A DNA stretch of 64,000 nucleotides from Acanthochromis polyacanthus. Taxonomy: Eukaryota > Chordata > Actinopteri > Pomacentridae. The position numbers were made by a program, and so were the translations under genes. This document shows, piece by piece, positions 12,151 to 23,544 of the stretch (position 1 is its first letter; each line of letters starts with the position of its first letter). The notes below the pieces were generated by a model. That model was not told the origin of the DNA. It saw only the letters and a program-made list of their open reading frames with translations, and did no database searches. Location: assembly GCF_021347895.1 (NCBI RefSeq), contig NC_067113.1, positions 42,137,474 through 42,201,473 on the forward strand, given 5' to 3'.

Positions 12151-12580
12151 CCCTTAGATGCATAAGTGGGTCAAAAATGAACCATGTTTTTGATATCATT
12201 CCATGTATTTTTAAGTTACCTTTTATACTTTTCAAGAAATTGTCATATTGGAAGGATGAAGAGCAGCAACAGTTGGAGGAAAAGAGTGGAAAATGTCAAC
12301 AAAACGGATATTTTCATTCTTCTGTTGCTGCTCTGTGTAATATTCTTCTTTTTCAATCATCAAAATGTCCAAAATCTGTCATAAAGTGAAAAATTAACCA
12401 GTTTCAAACATGACACTAATCTTATGTGGACAAAAATATAGTACAAACAACAATATAAATTCATGTTCTTAGCCAAAATGGAAAAAAATGGCATAAAAAT
12501 TGACATATTAATACTAATACAGGTCATTTTTGACCCACTTATGGAATCTTGTAGGGTCCAATCATTGGTGCATCTAAGGG
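12151..12580. mobile_element. Non-autonomous MITE-like element with GGGTCA-type inverted ends
   Basis: The left end reads CCCTTAGATGCA then TAAGTGGGTCAAAAATGA. The right end is the inverse of both motifs, but with about 24 bp inserted between them. The element is about 430 bp and has no transposase frame. Flanks are TTAG on the left and TAAA on the right, so a TTAA (piggyBac-type) target is possible but not shown. Confidence 0.65.
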
Positions 12581-13880
12581 TAAATTGCTTATTTATGAAC
12601 AAATTCAAACAAAAACTGAACTGAAGTGCATTAGAACTGAAGCATCAAGTCATCAAAACACAATAAAACCCAATGACTTTGAGGTAAATCTGAATAGAAA
12701 AGACAATAAAATAAGAAAAATCCAAATTTACAACTCAATAAGAAGTGAAATTAACCCGAGGAGGGACTTCTTAAGCAACATGAAGATTCAGTCTGAGAAC
12801 ATCCAAGACCATCTGACTGGTTGACATCTAATTGGTGCAAGAGCTCTGCTAGATAAAACCATTTAAAACCTCAGAAACAGATGACAAAGCTTTAAAAATC
12901 AACCGTGAGACAGTGGAAGAAGAGATACAGGATCCAGACCTTCACTTTGACTGAAAAACAGCTTGTTTTGACTACTTAGCTTATCTGCCGATGAAATTAA
13001 TTTCAAAAAGTGGAGCGGTTCCGAAATTAAAAGCCGCTGTGTAAGTGGTGCACATTCAGAGAAAGAAGATGTAAAACTTTCACAGCTGTGTGAAGCGAAA
13101 TCCTTCAAAAACGCTTCATGGAGCATCTTTAAGGAGTCACTCAACACACTTTTCAGACCACTTCAAGCACCAAACAGGCACAACTCCAGACTTAACTCTT
13201 TCATCCTTAAATACAAGAGAGGAAAATGGCACTTGAAGTTTTTGGTGGCACCACAAAGTCAGATGTACTGAAAAAATGTCAAACTGTGCCTCCAATGCAG
13301 ACAGATTGCACTGGATTTGTATTTGATTTCAGCGAAAGCAGCAGTGAAGGGTTGAACTGGTGGGCCTACATGTACACTACACTGAAAAACAACCCCAGTA
13401 AAAGCCTCTGAGCTCTGTGCAGTGTGGGGTCTCTGCCATCCAGCCTCAGGGACTTTCCTCAATATTCTTCTAGCACATCACTGTAATCTCTGGTGTTTTG
13501 TGTAATAATTTGAGCTGTTTGTTTCTGTTTTTCCTCCATTTCACACCTGCTCTTTTCTCTCTGTCTCCTGTGCACTTCATGAGGTATTCAATTTGTGCTT
13601 GCTGCAAAAGAAAAAATCAATGTGTCTTGTAAGAAAAATAATAAGAAGGAGATGACCTTCAAACAGAGACATGGTTTCAGCTGTCTTTTTGGTTGTTCTA
13701 ATGAATTATCAAGAGTTTGGAACGCAAATAAAAAAAAGCTAATAAGAACCAAAACAACTCAAATTTGTTTCACTACTTGAGTCAAAGTGCTAAAGAACAA
13801 ACTGAATTCACCCACTCTCTTTACATCTTTGTTTTTGGCTTTGCCTGACAAAGGCGCTTAACTTCTGATAAAACTGACAA
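12581..13880. other. Intergenic stretch without recognisable gene
   Basis: AT-rich, unique-looking sequence. Only short chance frames are present, none with recognisable protein similarity. Confidence 0.45.
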
Positions 13881-13887
13881 GCTAACT

Positions 13888-15141
13888 CAGGGGTGTCAAA
13901 CATGTGGCCCACGGGCCAAAACTGGTCCTCCAGAGGCTCCAATCCGGTCCTCAAAGTGTAAAAATTCCAGACGAGACATTAACTGCAGATTTCAAATTTG
14001 CAAAACTATAAATTTAAAATAATTTCTAGACCATGACAAGTTGTTTTTAACATAAAGTAAAATACTTGATTGCTCATTGTTTATTTTGTGTCTCATTTTT
14101 GTAATATTTTGTCTTGCTTTTGTTGGGTTTTTGTCTATTTTTGTCTGACTTTTGTCGTTGACCTCGTGTTTTTGTCATTTTGTGTCTCATTTTTGTAATA
14201 TTTTGTCTTGCTTTTGTTGGGTTTTTGTCCATTTTTGTCTGACTTTTGTCGTTTGCCTCGTGTTTTTGTCATTTTGTGTTTCCTTTTGGTCTCGCTTGTG
14301 TTATTTCTCTATGTTTTTGTCGTTTTGTTACTTTTGTTATCATTTTTGTCTCGTTAGTGTCCATGTTTTTGTTGCTTTGGAACTTCATTGTCAAATTTTT
14401 TGTGTTTTTTTTTGTTTTGTTTCGCGTTGATTGTCTCGTTTTTGTCATTTTGTGTCTCATTTTTGTAATATTTTGTCTTGCTTTTGTTGGGTTTTTGTCT
14501 ATTTTTGTCTGACTTGTCCTTTGCCTCGTGTTTTTGTCGTTTTGTGTTTCCTTTTGGTCTCGCTTGTGTTATTTCTTTATGTTTTTGTCGTTTTGTGACT
14601 TTTGTTGTCATTTTTGTCTCGTTAGTGTCCATGCTTTTGTTGCTTCGGAACTTCATTGTCAAATTTTTTGTGTTTTTTTGTTTTGTTTTGTGTCGATTGT
14701 CTCGTTTTTGTCATTTTGTGTCTCATTTTTGTAATATTTTGTCTTGTTTTTACTGTTTTTTTGTCTGTTTTGATCTGACTTTTGTCACTGTGATCATAAA
14801 GTAAAATGCTGTATCATTCAGTTCCAGACACGTGACTAAATGTTGTGTTCCTTTGTAGACACTCTGTGATCTGTAAGTTGTAATGTGGAAATGATAAACT
14901 GAGGCATAATATTGTTGAATCTGAACTTACTTTTCTTAAGAAATGTCAGGTTATTCATGATGGTTTGTAAAAAGATAACTCCTTGAATGTGAACATTTTC
15001 AGAATGTACTTTTTTACACTAAAATAAAGGAAACATTGGGAGTATTTAAAGGTTGTTATGCTGCGATTTTACTGGTCTGGCCCGCTTAGGATCAGACTGG
15101 GCTGAATGTGGAACTGAACTAAGATGAGTTTGACTCCCCTG
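13888..15141. mobile_element. Non-autonomous hAT element (1.25 kb) with perfect 8-bp target duplication
   Basis: Ends are inverted: CAGGGGTGTCAAAC on the left and CAGGGGAGTCAAAC read inward from the right (one mismatch in 14). The same octamer AGCTAACT flanks both ends (13880-13887 and 15142-15149). An 8-bp duplication and CAGGGG-type ends are hallmarks of the hAT superfamily. No transposase frame is present; the middle is a minisatellite (14086-14790). The right end is closely related, in inverse orientation, to the fragment at 44755-45000. Confidence 0.9.
14086..14790. repeat. T-rich minisatellite inside the hAT element, family A-like, array 3
   Basis: Degenerate units of TTTTTGTCATTTTGTGTCTC type are organised into longer repeats. 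The marker TGTCTCATTTTTGTAATATT starts at 14089, 14183, 14453 and 14719. Two copies of about 268 bp (14183-14452 and 14453-14718) are nearly identical. Long frames on both strands reflect the repeat. The sense matches array 2 at 5.2 kb. Confidence 0.85.
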
Positions 15142-15149
15142 AGCTAACT

Positions 15150-15700
15150 CTTTGCATGTACATGTGTCTGCAAGCCTTGACGGATGACGCCGAGGCCTGG
15201 AGGTCAACCGGGGCTTTGTGTCGTCTGCAGAGATCTAAAGGAGCCCAGCTCACCCCGACACCATCAACAAACACCCCCTTCTCACGTCAATACACCACTC
15301 GATGGATTCCAGCGCCATTAGCGTGGTGTCACATGTTTAAATAGCGTCGCATGTAAACGCCGCGATGACGAATTAAGGCCCTAATGGCCGGCATAGCTTC
15401 ATCACCCTGCTGGGCTTTGCACTCGAGCCTCGCAGCCCAAGTTTCCACGTCCCCAACATACGATAGGAGAGAGCAGCAGAGGCGCGCTGTGTTTGGAAGG
15501 GACTCGAGTTACTGTTGTGGGATCAGGCCTGCTGGAACAAAGAGAAGCAGCTCGGCAGCAAACTATTCCAGGCCGCTTTAGACAGTTTTTATGGACTTCT
15601 AATAGCCGTGAATGCCAGGGTGGGGACGGCTGGATCTTGAACTAATGCTGATTTTTTTTTTCTCTTCATGCAACTTTTTGGTGAATGTGAGGTTGGAGTG
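15150..15700. other. Unique, CpG-containing intergenic block
   Basis: Between the hAT element and the AT-rich region is a stretch of balanced composition with several CpGs and palindromic pieces such as GGCCCTAATGGCC. There is no convincing frame. Its position 1.3-1.9 kb downstream of myf6 makes it a candidate control element. This is inference only. Confidence 0.35.
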
Positions 15701-15708
15701 AAGGGTAC

Positions 15709-16312
15709 TACACTGTAAAACAATTCTGATAGATAAATTACATGGAAAACTACAAACTGTAAAATGTGTGAAAATGACAGCAAACTTCTGTAAAATGGCA
15801 GTATTTTTAGCTGATTTTAATACAGTTAAAATGTCATTGTTTTTTTTTACAGTTACACAATGTAAAAAGACAAACTACTAGTTGTAAAAACACACATTTG
15901 TTGATGTGGATTTTATTTACTGATTTAGCCTAATTTTTTTACACTTAAATGAAAATTTTTTTCTGATTTCACAAAAAATTCTTTGTAATTCACCAAAATT
16001 GATAACATTTGTAAAGTAACAATTTTTTTCTGATTTGAGAGTGAAAATATTATAATTTACTATTGAAACATTGTAAAATAAAGTATTACTTACAAAAAGT
16101 ACTTATTATTCACAGTTCTGGCCATTTATTTTACTGTAAACATGTAAATTAACATTTTTTCTGCAATCATATTAAGTAAATTAACAAAGCAAGGAAATCC
16201 ATAAATTAACAACAAATATTATTAAAATTATATAAGGATTGTAAATCCTTCATAAGCATAAGTTTGTTTCTAGAAATGACAAATATCTTGAAACCTGTAA
16301 GACCCAAATATA

Positions 16313-16358
<46 letters not shown>

Positions 16359-16600
16359 TTTGCACATTTTTTCTATATTCAGGTTTATATATACAAATAA
16401 ATATATAATCTATTTTTTTCTATATTTGAGGTCATATATAAACCCAAATATAGAAAAAAGTTTGCAGAAAAATTAGCAAAAATAAATTGTAATGAATTAT
16501 ATATCTATACACACACAAAAGTAGTAGTAATAAAAGTAGTAATAAAAAGAACAGTTATAAAGCTTTTTTTTAATTGCCATGATAACTACAAACTCAGCTT
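15709..16600. repeat. Very AT-rich repeat-like region with CACTGTAAAA motifs
   Basis: Repeated CTGTAAAA/TTTTACAG pieces beginning at about 15711 suggest an old non-autonomous element, but I cannot fix its far end or a target duplication. It contains an (AT)20 tract at 16315-16354 and a 15-bp perfect hairpin at 16414-16459. A similar CTGTCAAAA/TTTTACAG-rich region lies at 22.26-22.93 kb. Confidence 0.45.
16315..16354. repeat. (AT)20 microsatellite
   Basis: Uninterrupted AT dinucleotides, 40 bp. Confidence 0.95.
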
Positions 16601-16785
16601 TTAAAAATAACAAAGGTTTTAGGTTTTTATGTGAAGAAACATCCTACACTCTACATGGTCTGAAGATTGTATTTTCTCCGTTTGTCTGACACAAACCGGG
16701 TGGAAAGGATCAAACTGTCCTCCAAACATGCTCTTGAAAACAAACAAAGAAAATTTTAGACAACTGGTAAAGTATAACAGTGTAG

Positions 16786-16791
16786 TTTATT
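16786..16791 (-). terminator. myf6 poly(A) signal
   Basis: Canonical AATAAA on the minus strand about 255 bp after the myf6 stop codon. It gives a 3' UTR of ordinary length. Confidence 0.6.
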
Positions 16792-17044
16792 TTGCTGGTC
16801 AGCTATGTACAAATATTTAAATAAAATCTCAGCTTTCTCAAAGAAGCTGTTAGCTTTCGAACACAAAATAAATACATCATGTCGCTATAAAATATGTACA
16901 AATTGGCTGCTCTCCCTGTACAAACGAGGACTTTGGAACAAAGAGAAGCCAGAATGGTTGAACAAAGTGGAAATAATTTAGAGAGAAACAATGGAAATTT
17001 GAAAATATCAGCAGGGCTTCCTTGCTAAGCTCTTCGCTGTGGCT

Positions 17045-18158
17045 TCAGTTTTCCGAGACGTCCTCGGAGAAGTTGATCTTGTCGTCGGTGGTGATGCTGT
17101 CCACGATGGAGGACAGACGGAGGAGGCTGGAGGACGCAGAAGAATCACTAGTTCCTGAAGAAGCAAAGAAAACTGACTTACAACACCAACTTTTAGGTTT
17201 ATTTATGCATTCCATGTAGACTGGAAGTGAATTGTGTACCATCTCTCTGGTTCAATGCTGCAGTGGAATGGTCAGCAGAGGTCGGCCAGGTCTCAGAGGA
17301 CTTCTTCCAGTGGTACTCATCACCGGCCACCTGCACAAGTTATCCACACATGTATGAGATTCTGCAACCAAAAGCAAACTTCAAGGAAAAAGAATGACAT
17401 CTCCAGTGATTATCCCACTGCTTAGTCCCAGCTGGAATGAAAATATCCTCATGACACATGGAGATAAACATTCAGTAAACACATCATGATGTCATTATAG
17501 GAGCCACAAACACATTAGGAGTCCTTACAGGGGGATTACTGGGGCACTAACAGTCATCATGATGTCATTTCAAAGTCATCCGAATCCCACCGAGGCGCAC
17601 TGGGAGACAGGTTCACAACATTTTTTGGAACTTTCTGCGTGAGCTTACGTTGTGGTTCTTGGTGTTAAAAGCAGATCCGTGCTTCTCCTGCTCGTCCAGC
17701 GACTGCAGCAGGTCCTGCAGCCGCTCGATGTAGCTGATGGCGCTGCGTAAAATCTCCACCTTGGGTAGCCGCTGGTTGGGGTTGGCCACCGTCTTCCTCT
17801 TCAGCGCGTCGAAGGCCTCGTTGATCTTCTTCAGCCTCCTCCTCTCCCGGAGCGTCGCGGCCTTGCGCCGGTCCGTGGGCGCCGACTTTCTTTTGCAGAT
17901 CTTGCAGGCCCACATGAGGCACTGGCCCTCGCAGTGCGCACGGAGCCCCGGGGGCGCAAGGACGTGCTCCTCCCCGCTGCTGTCGCCCCCGGTCTCCGAC
18001 GGCACGTTGTCCTGGCCCGGGGACAGCGGGCTGTCGGTGTCGTTGTACAGAGGGGACACCCCCGCCATGTCCAGGTGCTGCAGTGGTCCATGATCCCCTT
18101 CCTCTAAATAGCGCAAATCATTGAAAAGATAAGTGTTGGTCTCAAAAAGGTCCATCAT
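17045..18158 (-). CDS. myf6: Myogenic factor 6 (Myf6/MRF4), bHLH transcription factor, 3 exons
   Basis: Nuclear bHLH activator of muscle genes. It acts in early determination and in differentiating fibres, binding E-boxes with E-protein partners. Coding exons are 17649-18158 (170 codons), 17240-17330 and 17045-17154, together 236 aa plus TGA. Donors are GTAAGC and GTACAC, acceptors are AG, and phases are 0 and 1 as in myf5. The start is the first ATG of [15 protein letters not shown], the conserved family N-terminus. An in-frame ATG 45 bp upstream lies in the promoter and is not used here. A Cys-rich segment ([11 protein letters not shown]) lies at about 79-89 and the bHLH at about 97-150 with the myogenic Ala-Thr at 101-102. 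The C-terminus has [17 protein letters not shown], the helix III region. Introns are compact (318 and 85 bp). No defects are visible. Confidence 0.97.
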
Positions 18159-18201
18159 ATTGTTGCGCCCCTCTCTTCTGTTTTGACAGCAGCACTCTGG
18201 C

Positions 18202-18247
18202 ATTTAAATAGAGCAGCAGGGACACAAGTCAACAGGCTTATATTTAG
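18202..18247 (-). promoter_or_regulatory. myf6 proximal promoter: MEF2-type site and TATA-like box
   Basis: On the minus strand CTAAATATAA (18238-18247) matches the MEF2 consensus CTA(A/T)4TA(A/G) exactly. A TATTTAAATG box (around 18201-18210) follows 30 bp downstream and could serve as TATA, putting the start near 18175. MEF2 control of the MRF4 promoter is established in mammals. The sites here are sequence matches only. Confidence 0.6.
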
Positions 18248-18259
18248 AATGTGAAACTC

Positions 18260-18715
18260 TATCCAACAGTTTGGCTGCCACACTGCAACAAGCATCATCT
18301 TTTTTTTTTTCAATGGGTCTTTACAACATACTGACTCTGTGCAGGGAATAAATATACATTAAAGCCTTCAGAAGCTGGTGAAATGTCACCTTAACTTCCC
18401 TGACAGGTGCATTATCTCAAAAAGGGGCTGCATGGTGATATTTCCCTCTGACAACGTGATAGAAATGACTGCGACATGGAGTTTATAGGTTCTGCTTTTT
18501 CTCACCCCGGTTTATAAGTTTTAACTCGTGGCTTTATTGATGGTAAATTCATTATTCATCGCTGCTTTCAAGCTCAGGATATTTGAAAATACAGCTTTTG
18601 GGTTGGCAGGCTGTGAAAAATACTTTTGGCTTCTGGTTATGTTGGTTACAATTGTGACATTTCTTTCTATGAATACATGAATACTTCTTTAAATTGAAAT
18701 GGCCAATCCAGTAAT
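18260..18715. other. Upstream flank of myf6
   Basis: Unique-looking DNA without a gene. Possible promoter-distal control sequence; nothing distinctive is seen apart from a short T run at 18300. Confidence 0.4.
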
Positions 18716-18850
18716 GACATAAAAACATCCACTGGAGACATAAAATCATCTACTAATGGCATAAAATCATCCACTGGAGACATAAAATCATCTACTAATG
18801 GCATAAAATCATCCACTGGAGACATAAAATCATCCACTAATGGCATACAA
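18716..18850. repeat. 21-bp minisatellite, family B, array 1
   Basis: About six units alternating between ACATAAAATCATCCACTGGAG and GCATAAAATCATCTACTAATG types, so the repeat is effectively a 42-bp dimer. On the minus strand it reads as a 7-residue repeat (MSPVDDF/MPLVDDF), a by-product of the 21-bp period. The same family makes a longer array at 38.7 kb. Confidence 0.9.
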
Positions 18851-19790
18851 AGTAAATTCATATAATTTGTAATTTATTCAATTAGTAATTAATAATAAAA
18901 ACTTTCTTATTTACTAATACTAGCCTCCGTAGTGAATATATGACACACTAACTTATGTTCATTAGTTAAGGTTTCCTGATGGGGAAAAAAAGTTCCTTAA
19001 TTTGCTTCATACGTGCCAACAAGTCATTCAAAAAGTCCTCTCACTTTCTCTCTTTTTAAAAAAGTCATCAAGTCTGCAGTTACTGCTTCAATGTCAACAA
19101 GCTGTTTAATATATTTTGGGTTATTTAGGAGCCCTGGAGCTCTGTTTCATAATGTAGATGGTCAGTGTGAGAGGAATCTGATGAGTTCATGCATTATCCA
19201 CATCAATTTTTACTGGATGAGAGACAGCGTTACTTTAAAGTGGTTTCTTTTGCACACTGCCTGTTCATTTTTAAACGTAACACATCATTTCTGCTTTATT
19301 CATTCCCTGTAGAAACAGACTCCCTGATCTTCTTGTTGCATTGCCAATAAACAGAAGAACATACACAGGATCTTCTTTATGCTCTTTGATTGAAACGATT
19401 ACCTCAAAGCAAACAGAAAAGTTGGTGAAAAGCTGCCCATAGAACCTGATATCATGGGACTGCATCTAAATAGAACACCACTGCTGTCATATTTGATATT
19501 TCAAGTCCTGCCTAAATATTTTTGCATTATTTTATGGCATTAAAATAACACGCACACTGGTTAAGGTCAGGGGTCATTCGTCACCGCAAAATGTACCAAA
19601 TGTGTTCCAGCAATCGCCACAGATCCAGCGTGTTCTTCACATGCTTTTTCAAACAAGAATTTAGTGTTCTTCAAGGAGAATCATGGTAGCGTTGCCTCAA
19701 ATTAAGAGTAACTGCATTTAAATAGTAATTCTAGTGTGACTTTTGAATTTAGGAACAGCAATGCATTACAATACTGCGTTGCGAACAAAT
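18851..19790. other. Gene-free stretch
   Basis: No gene, RNA or clear repeat recognised. AT-rich, with only short chance frames. Confidence 0.45.
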
Positions 19791-20170
19791 GTAATGTCAT
19801 TTTTACTCCGGCAAGGAAGGTGGTGGAGTTGTGTGATGATCAGCGTACGTTTGTCCGTCTGTCTGTCTGTGTGCTATGTTACTCAAAAACAGACCAGTGG
19901 ATTTGGATGAAATTTTCAGGGAAGTTCAGAAATCTCATAAAGACCAGGTGATTAGATTTTGGCAGTGATGCTGCTTATAGTCTGGATCCACGGATTTGTT
20001 AAAGATTCCTGTATCATTGTGGGATAGCGTCACGGCGTCACTGTAACCATGACAACAAGTGAACACTACATCAGCTGCCTGCAGATGATCACATGATTGG
20101 GATCCTACTATAAATCCACCACTGAGGACTTATCAGGACTTTTCTGTCGGAAATGATACAAAAAAATAGT
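19791..20170. repeat. Dispersed fish repeat (family C), copy 1
   Basis: Shares GATTTGGATGAAATTTTCAG, TTAGATTTTGGCAGTGATGC and GAACACTACATCAGCT with 53900-54235 in the same orientation. Further copies of its terminal part, with GATACAACAAGTGAGCAGCC-like text, lie at about 20389-20455 and 20620-20697, so the 3' end is repeated locally. No coding frame is seen. It looks like a common fish interspersed repeat; its class is not determined. Confidence 0.75.
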
Positions 20171-22240
20171 TGATTAAATTATGAGGGTGTTTCCGAGTCC
20201 CAACATTTCCCAACACCTGCTACATGCATAGGTCACGCAATTTGGTATCCATACGTAACATTCACATGCATAACACATGCCTGTGCTCAGCATAAGGTCA
20301 TTTTGTTTGTGGGTACATCTATATTAAACATTAAATGGTCACATTCTATGTTGCCGTTATTTCTGCAGTGAATTTTTTTAAAGATTTCAGCCGTCGGAAA
20401 TGATACGACTGAGCAGCCTGAGCTCTGTGAGTGCTTTTCTTGTTTATCCATGTTTTTCTGTTTCTTTTTGGTGACTGAAATTTACTTGCAAGTCTGTCCA
20501 AGAACTGTTTTACCCAGTTATATTTTAGACCATAGCGACTGATTAATGTGGGATGCTGCGTTCATGACGTAACATAAACTCTTTCCCACTTATTTAATCA
20601 CTTAAGATTAAACAACGTTCAGGTCTCTCATCAGAAATGATACAACAAGTGAGCAGCCTTGGAGGAGTACTGCGCTCTCTGAATGCTTTTCTTGCGATTG
20701 TAATGTTTCCCCCCCCCAACTCAGATGATAGACCATCAAACAGGTTTTTAAAATCTGGCAACCCACAAGCTGCTCTTATTAAAGGCTTATTCATGCTGTG
20801 GTATTCCTTTTGCTTATACTAACTGACTATTTGTTTATCTATTACTATTAATAATATATAAGCTCTGCTGGATAAACAACTAATTACTGTGAGTATTCTG
20901 CGTAACAAAGAGGAACCAAAGCATTTATCTACAAGGTGCCAGATACAAATAAATTCAGTTTTATGTGTCAATTTTTTTAAAAATTATTCCTCTCTTAAAA
21001 CAACAACACCTTGCAGAAAGAATCAGTATCCCAGAAGATTTGGATGACTTATAGATCTCAGACCTCACTGTTGGGTTATACTGATATAAAAGTACCAGTG
21101 AAAACATTATTTTAACCTTCAGCACGGACGGCTGTAACACATGCAGGTCAATGAGTAGGCTGAACGTGTTGCCAAGTTTATTAAAAGGCGGAATCACTGA
21201 GGGTTTGTTAGTATATCATTCAAATATGATTCTTCCCACTGAAAATGTGCTGTGACTTTTTTTAGCCAGCCGAAACTGTACGGGCAACTGTAACTTGTAG
21301 AAAAGCCCAACATAAATAGACAGGAATGTGCAGAGTCAAAACAGCTCTGACAAACGCAGGCACCGGATGGTATAAATAGAAACGAGGCTCATTCATTTCA
21401 GATTCATAAAAGAGATAAAAGCCTGTGAGGAGGTGATATATTGCCTGTGGCATTTTTGCTCCAACCTGAAAGGGCTATGATTGGAAACTTCACAGGCGGG
21501 AATGTGAGGGATTCCTATTTTTGTACGGCTGTGTGACCTTGTGTTATGAAATGAAACGAGACGTTCTCATCAGGCGGCAGCTTTGCACAAAGACAAGCGA
21601 ACGCACTTTTATTGATTAACCTGCCCTGATAAGAGTTTCTTTACTCAGAGACATATGAAGAGCACGATTCTGGATTAATCACATTTAGAAGGACCTTGAG
21701 TGGGACGGACACTCAGCTTGTGTGTGGTGTGTACTTCAGCATGAGTTTGCACAATCACTTCCAGTCGTGTTGTTGTGGAGCTTTGGCTCTTTCATCATAG
21801 GACTGCAGGTCAACACAGCACCTCCAGGTCTTTACCTCGTATACAATTAATTATGATCACTGAGCAAAGTGACAAGAGAAATTAGTATGAACTTTTATTT
21901 TGTAGTTCCAGCGGTAAGCAAGTATTGTAGCTCTGAGAAATTCCCATCCTTGTATCATGAGATAGAATAACATGGTGTCATCACGTTTTGTTTTTCACGT
22001 GTCATTGCACACCGTGTTCCCTCGAAGAAGCGTCTCCTCCCCCTGACCTCAAACACAACATTTGACGTGTCATTTTAAAGCCGTGAAATGACACGAAAAA
22101 GTCTCAAAATGCAGGGGCGTGACATGCAAATTGCTACTTAAACATTGAAGTTCCCAATATCTCTAAATGCCAAAATACTCATTTCAACAGCAAAGCAGAG
22201 GAAAAGGTTGCAAATACAGCCCAGTATTAACAGCCACAAG
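20171..22240. other. Gene-free stretch with terminal pieces of family C
   Basis: Apart from the two short family C ends (about 20389-20455 and 20620-20697) I see no gene or repeat. At 21240-22080 the composition is balanced and the sequence looks unique. Confidence 0.4.
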
Positions 22241-22259
22241 CCAGTATGAACCACATTTC

Positions 22260-22935
22260 AGTAGTACACTGTCAAAAAAAGGAGAAAAAACTGTCAAAAT
22301 CTGGCAGCACCTGTGTCAGAAAATTTAAAAAAAAAAACTGGAATGCTATATCATTCAAATGCTATAAAAACATGTTAAATAAATATATAAACAAAATAAA
22401 AAAAATAAAAATGAATATAATGGCAAATATCTATACAGTAAAAATATCTTTAGAAAATTTAAACTTAGCAAAACAGTGTGACTTTATGCTTGAAAGTACA
22501 TCCACCACTTATAAATATCCACATTTTTAATGTGCAAATTGACACTGTTTTTTTTATTTAATAGATATCATCTAGAAATTAACAAAATGGGGAGAATCTG
22601 CAAAATAAGAGCTATTTTTTTTTAATTATTTTAGCTGTCAAAAAATGAAAATATCTGCAAAATGCTGTTTGTTTTTTTAGCAATTTTAAGTACAGCAAAA
22701 CTGTAATTTTACAATCAACCACTCAATAATAATGCATTAATGTTTTTTTTTAAATAACTTTTTTTTTCATTTTTTGTGATAATATCGATAATTATGTACA
22801 GTTTTGGACAGATTTTTCTGTCATTTTAGAGTTATTTGTAATTTAATATAACGGGGAAAACTATACAACAACAGTAAATTGTAAAAAAAATATTAAAATA
22901 AAAATGTTTTACAGCATAATGTACAGCAGTGTACA
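22260..22935. repeat. AT-rich candidate non-autonomous element
   Basis: Starts with GTACACTGTCAAAA and ends with TTTTACAGCATAATG then CAGCAGTGTAC, so TACACTG is inverted at both ends. The interior repeats CTGTCAAAA and TTTTACAG motifs. It has no transposase frame. The inverted ends are short and no target duplication is certain. Confidence 0.4.
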
Positions 22936-23435
22936 TTAGTCCATTTGTATCTGGTTCACAAACCACTAAATATATGTAACAAGATTAGCAGAGATAATTT
23001 AAGCCTGGTGTCCATGTAGTCAGGAGGACAACAGTCAAGTTGTTAAATTGAAAGTTTCACTCTTTCGACCATCAAGAAGCAAAATCATCCCTGACATGGA
23101 GCAAAAACAGCGACATGACATCCACAGGACTGTCAGCGATGAGAAAACTACACGGACACTGTTAATAAAGCTTCAGTTTTGCAGCTGCAGAGTATACAAC
23201 TACAACACAGGCATAGCATTTGTTAGCGGACTCCATTTGTTGGCGTTTACAAACACCTCTCCTGCTCTCTGTCGACCTAAAGATTACTTTTTGGTTTTTG
23301 AATGACTGGAAGCAAAGGGAGGATTGCTGCGGAACATCAGTCATTCTTAATGTATTTCTTTACAAAAGTTCATGTTTTAGTTTTGCATTTTGCTAAAATT
23401 ATCATTAGGGTTAGGGTTATTGATACCCCTAATAG

Positions 23436-23530
23436 TCCAGATAGACCCGCCTTCACACCAAGTCAGCTGAGACAGACTCCTGTAACCCTAATGAGGATTA
23501 AGCGGTGTATAGATGATGGATGGATAAACT
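23436..23530 (+). mobile_element. Retroposon 3'-end fragment ending in GATGGATGGA
   Basis: The text GTAACCCTAATGAGGATTAA followed by GCGGTGTATAGATGATGGATGGA resembles the 3' tail of a common fish non-LTR element or its SINE partner. Related (GGAT)n-type tails end the element at 51.3 kb. Only the terminal part is present. Confidence 0.6.
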
Positions 23531-23544
23531 GCATTACATACAAT

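Noticed and set aside
18159..18203. In-frame ATG upstream of myf6 ([10 protein letters not shown] extension)
   Set aside because: It overlaps the TATA-like box, and the conserved family N-terminus begins at MMDLFE 45 bp later.
23406..23420. Interstitial telomere repeat (TTAGGGTTAGGG)
   Set aside because: Only about two units; better explained as part of the worn retroposon sequence around it.
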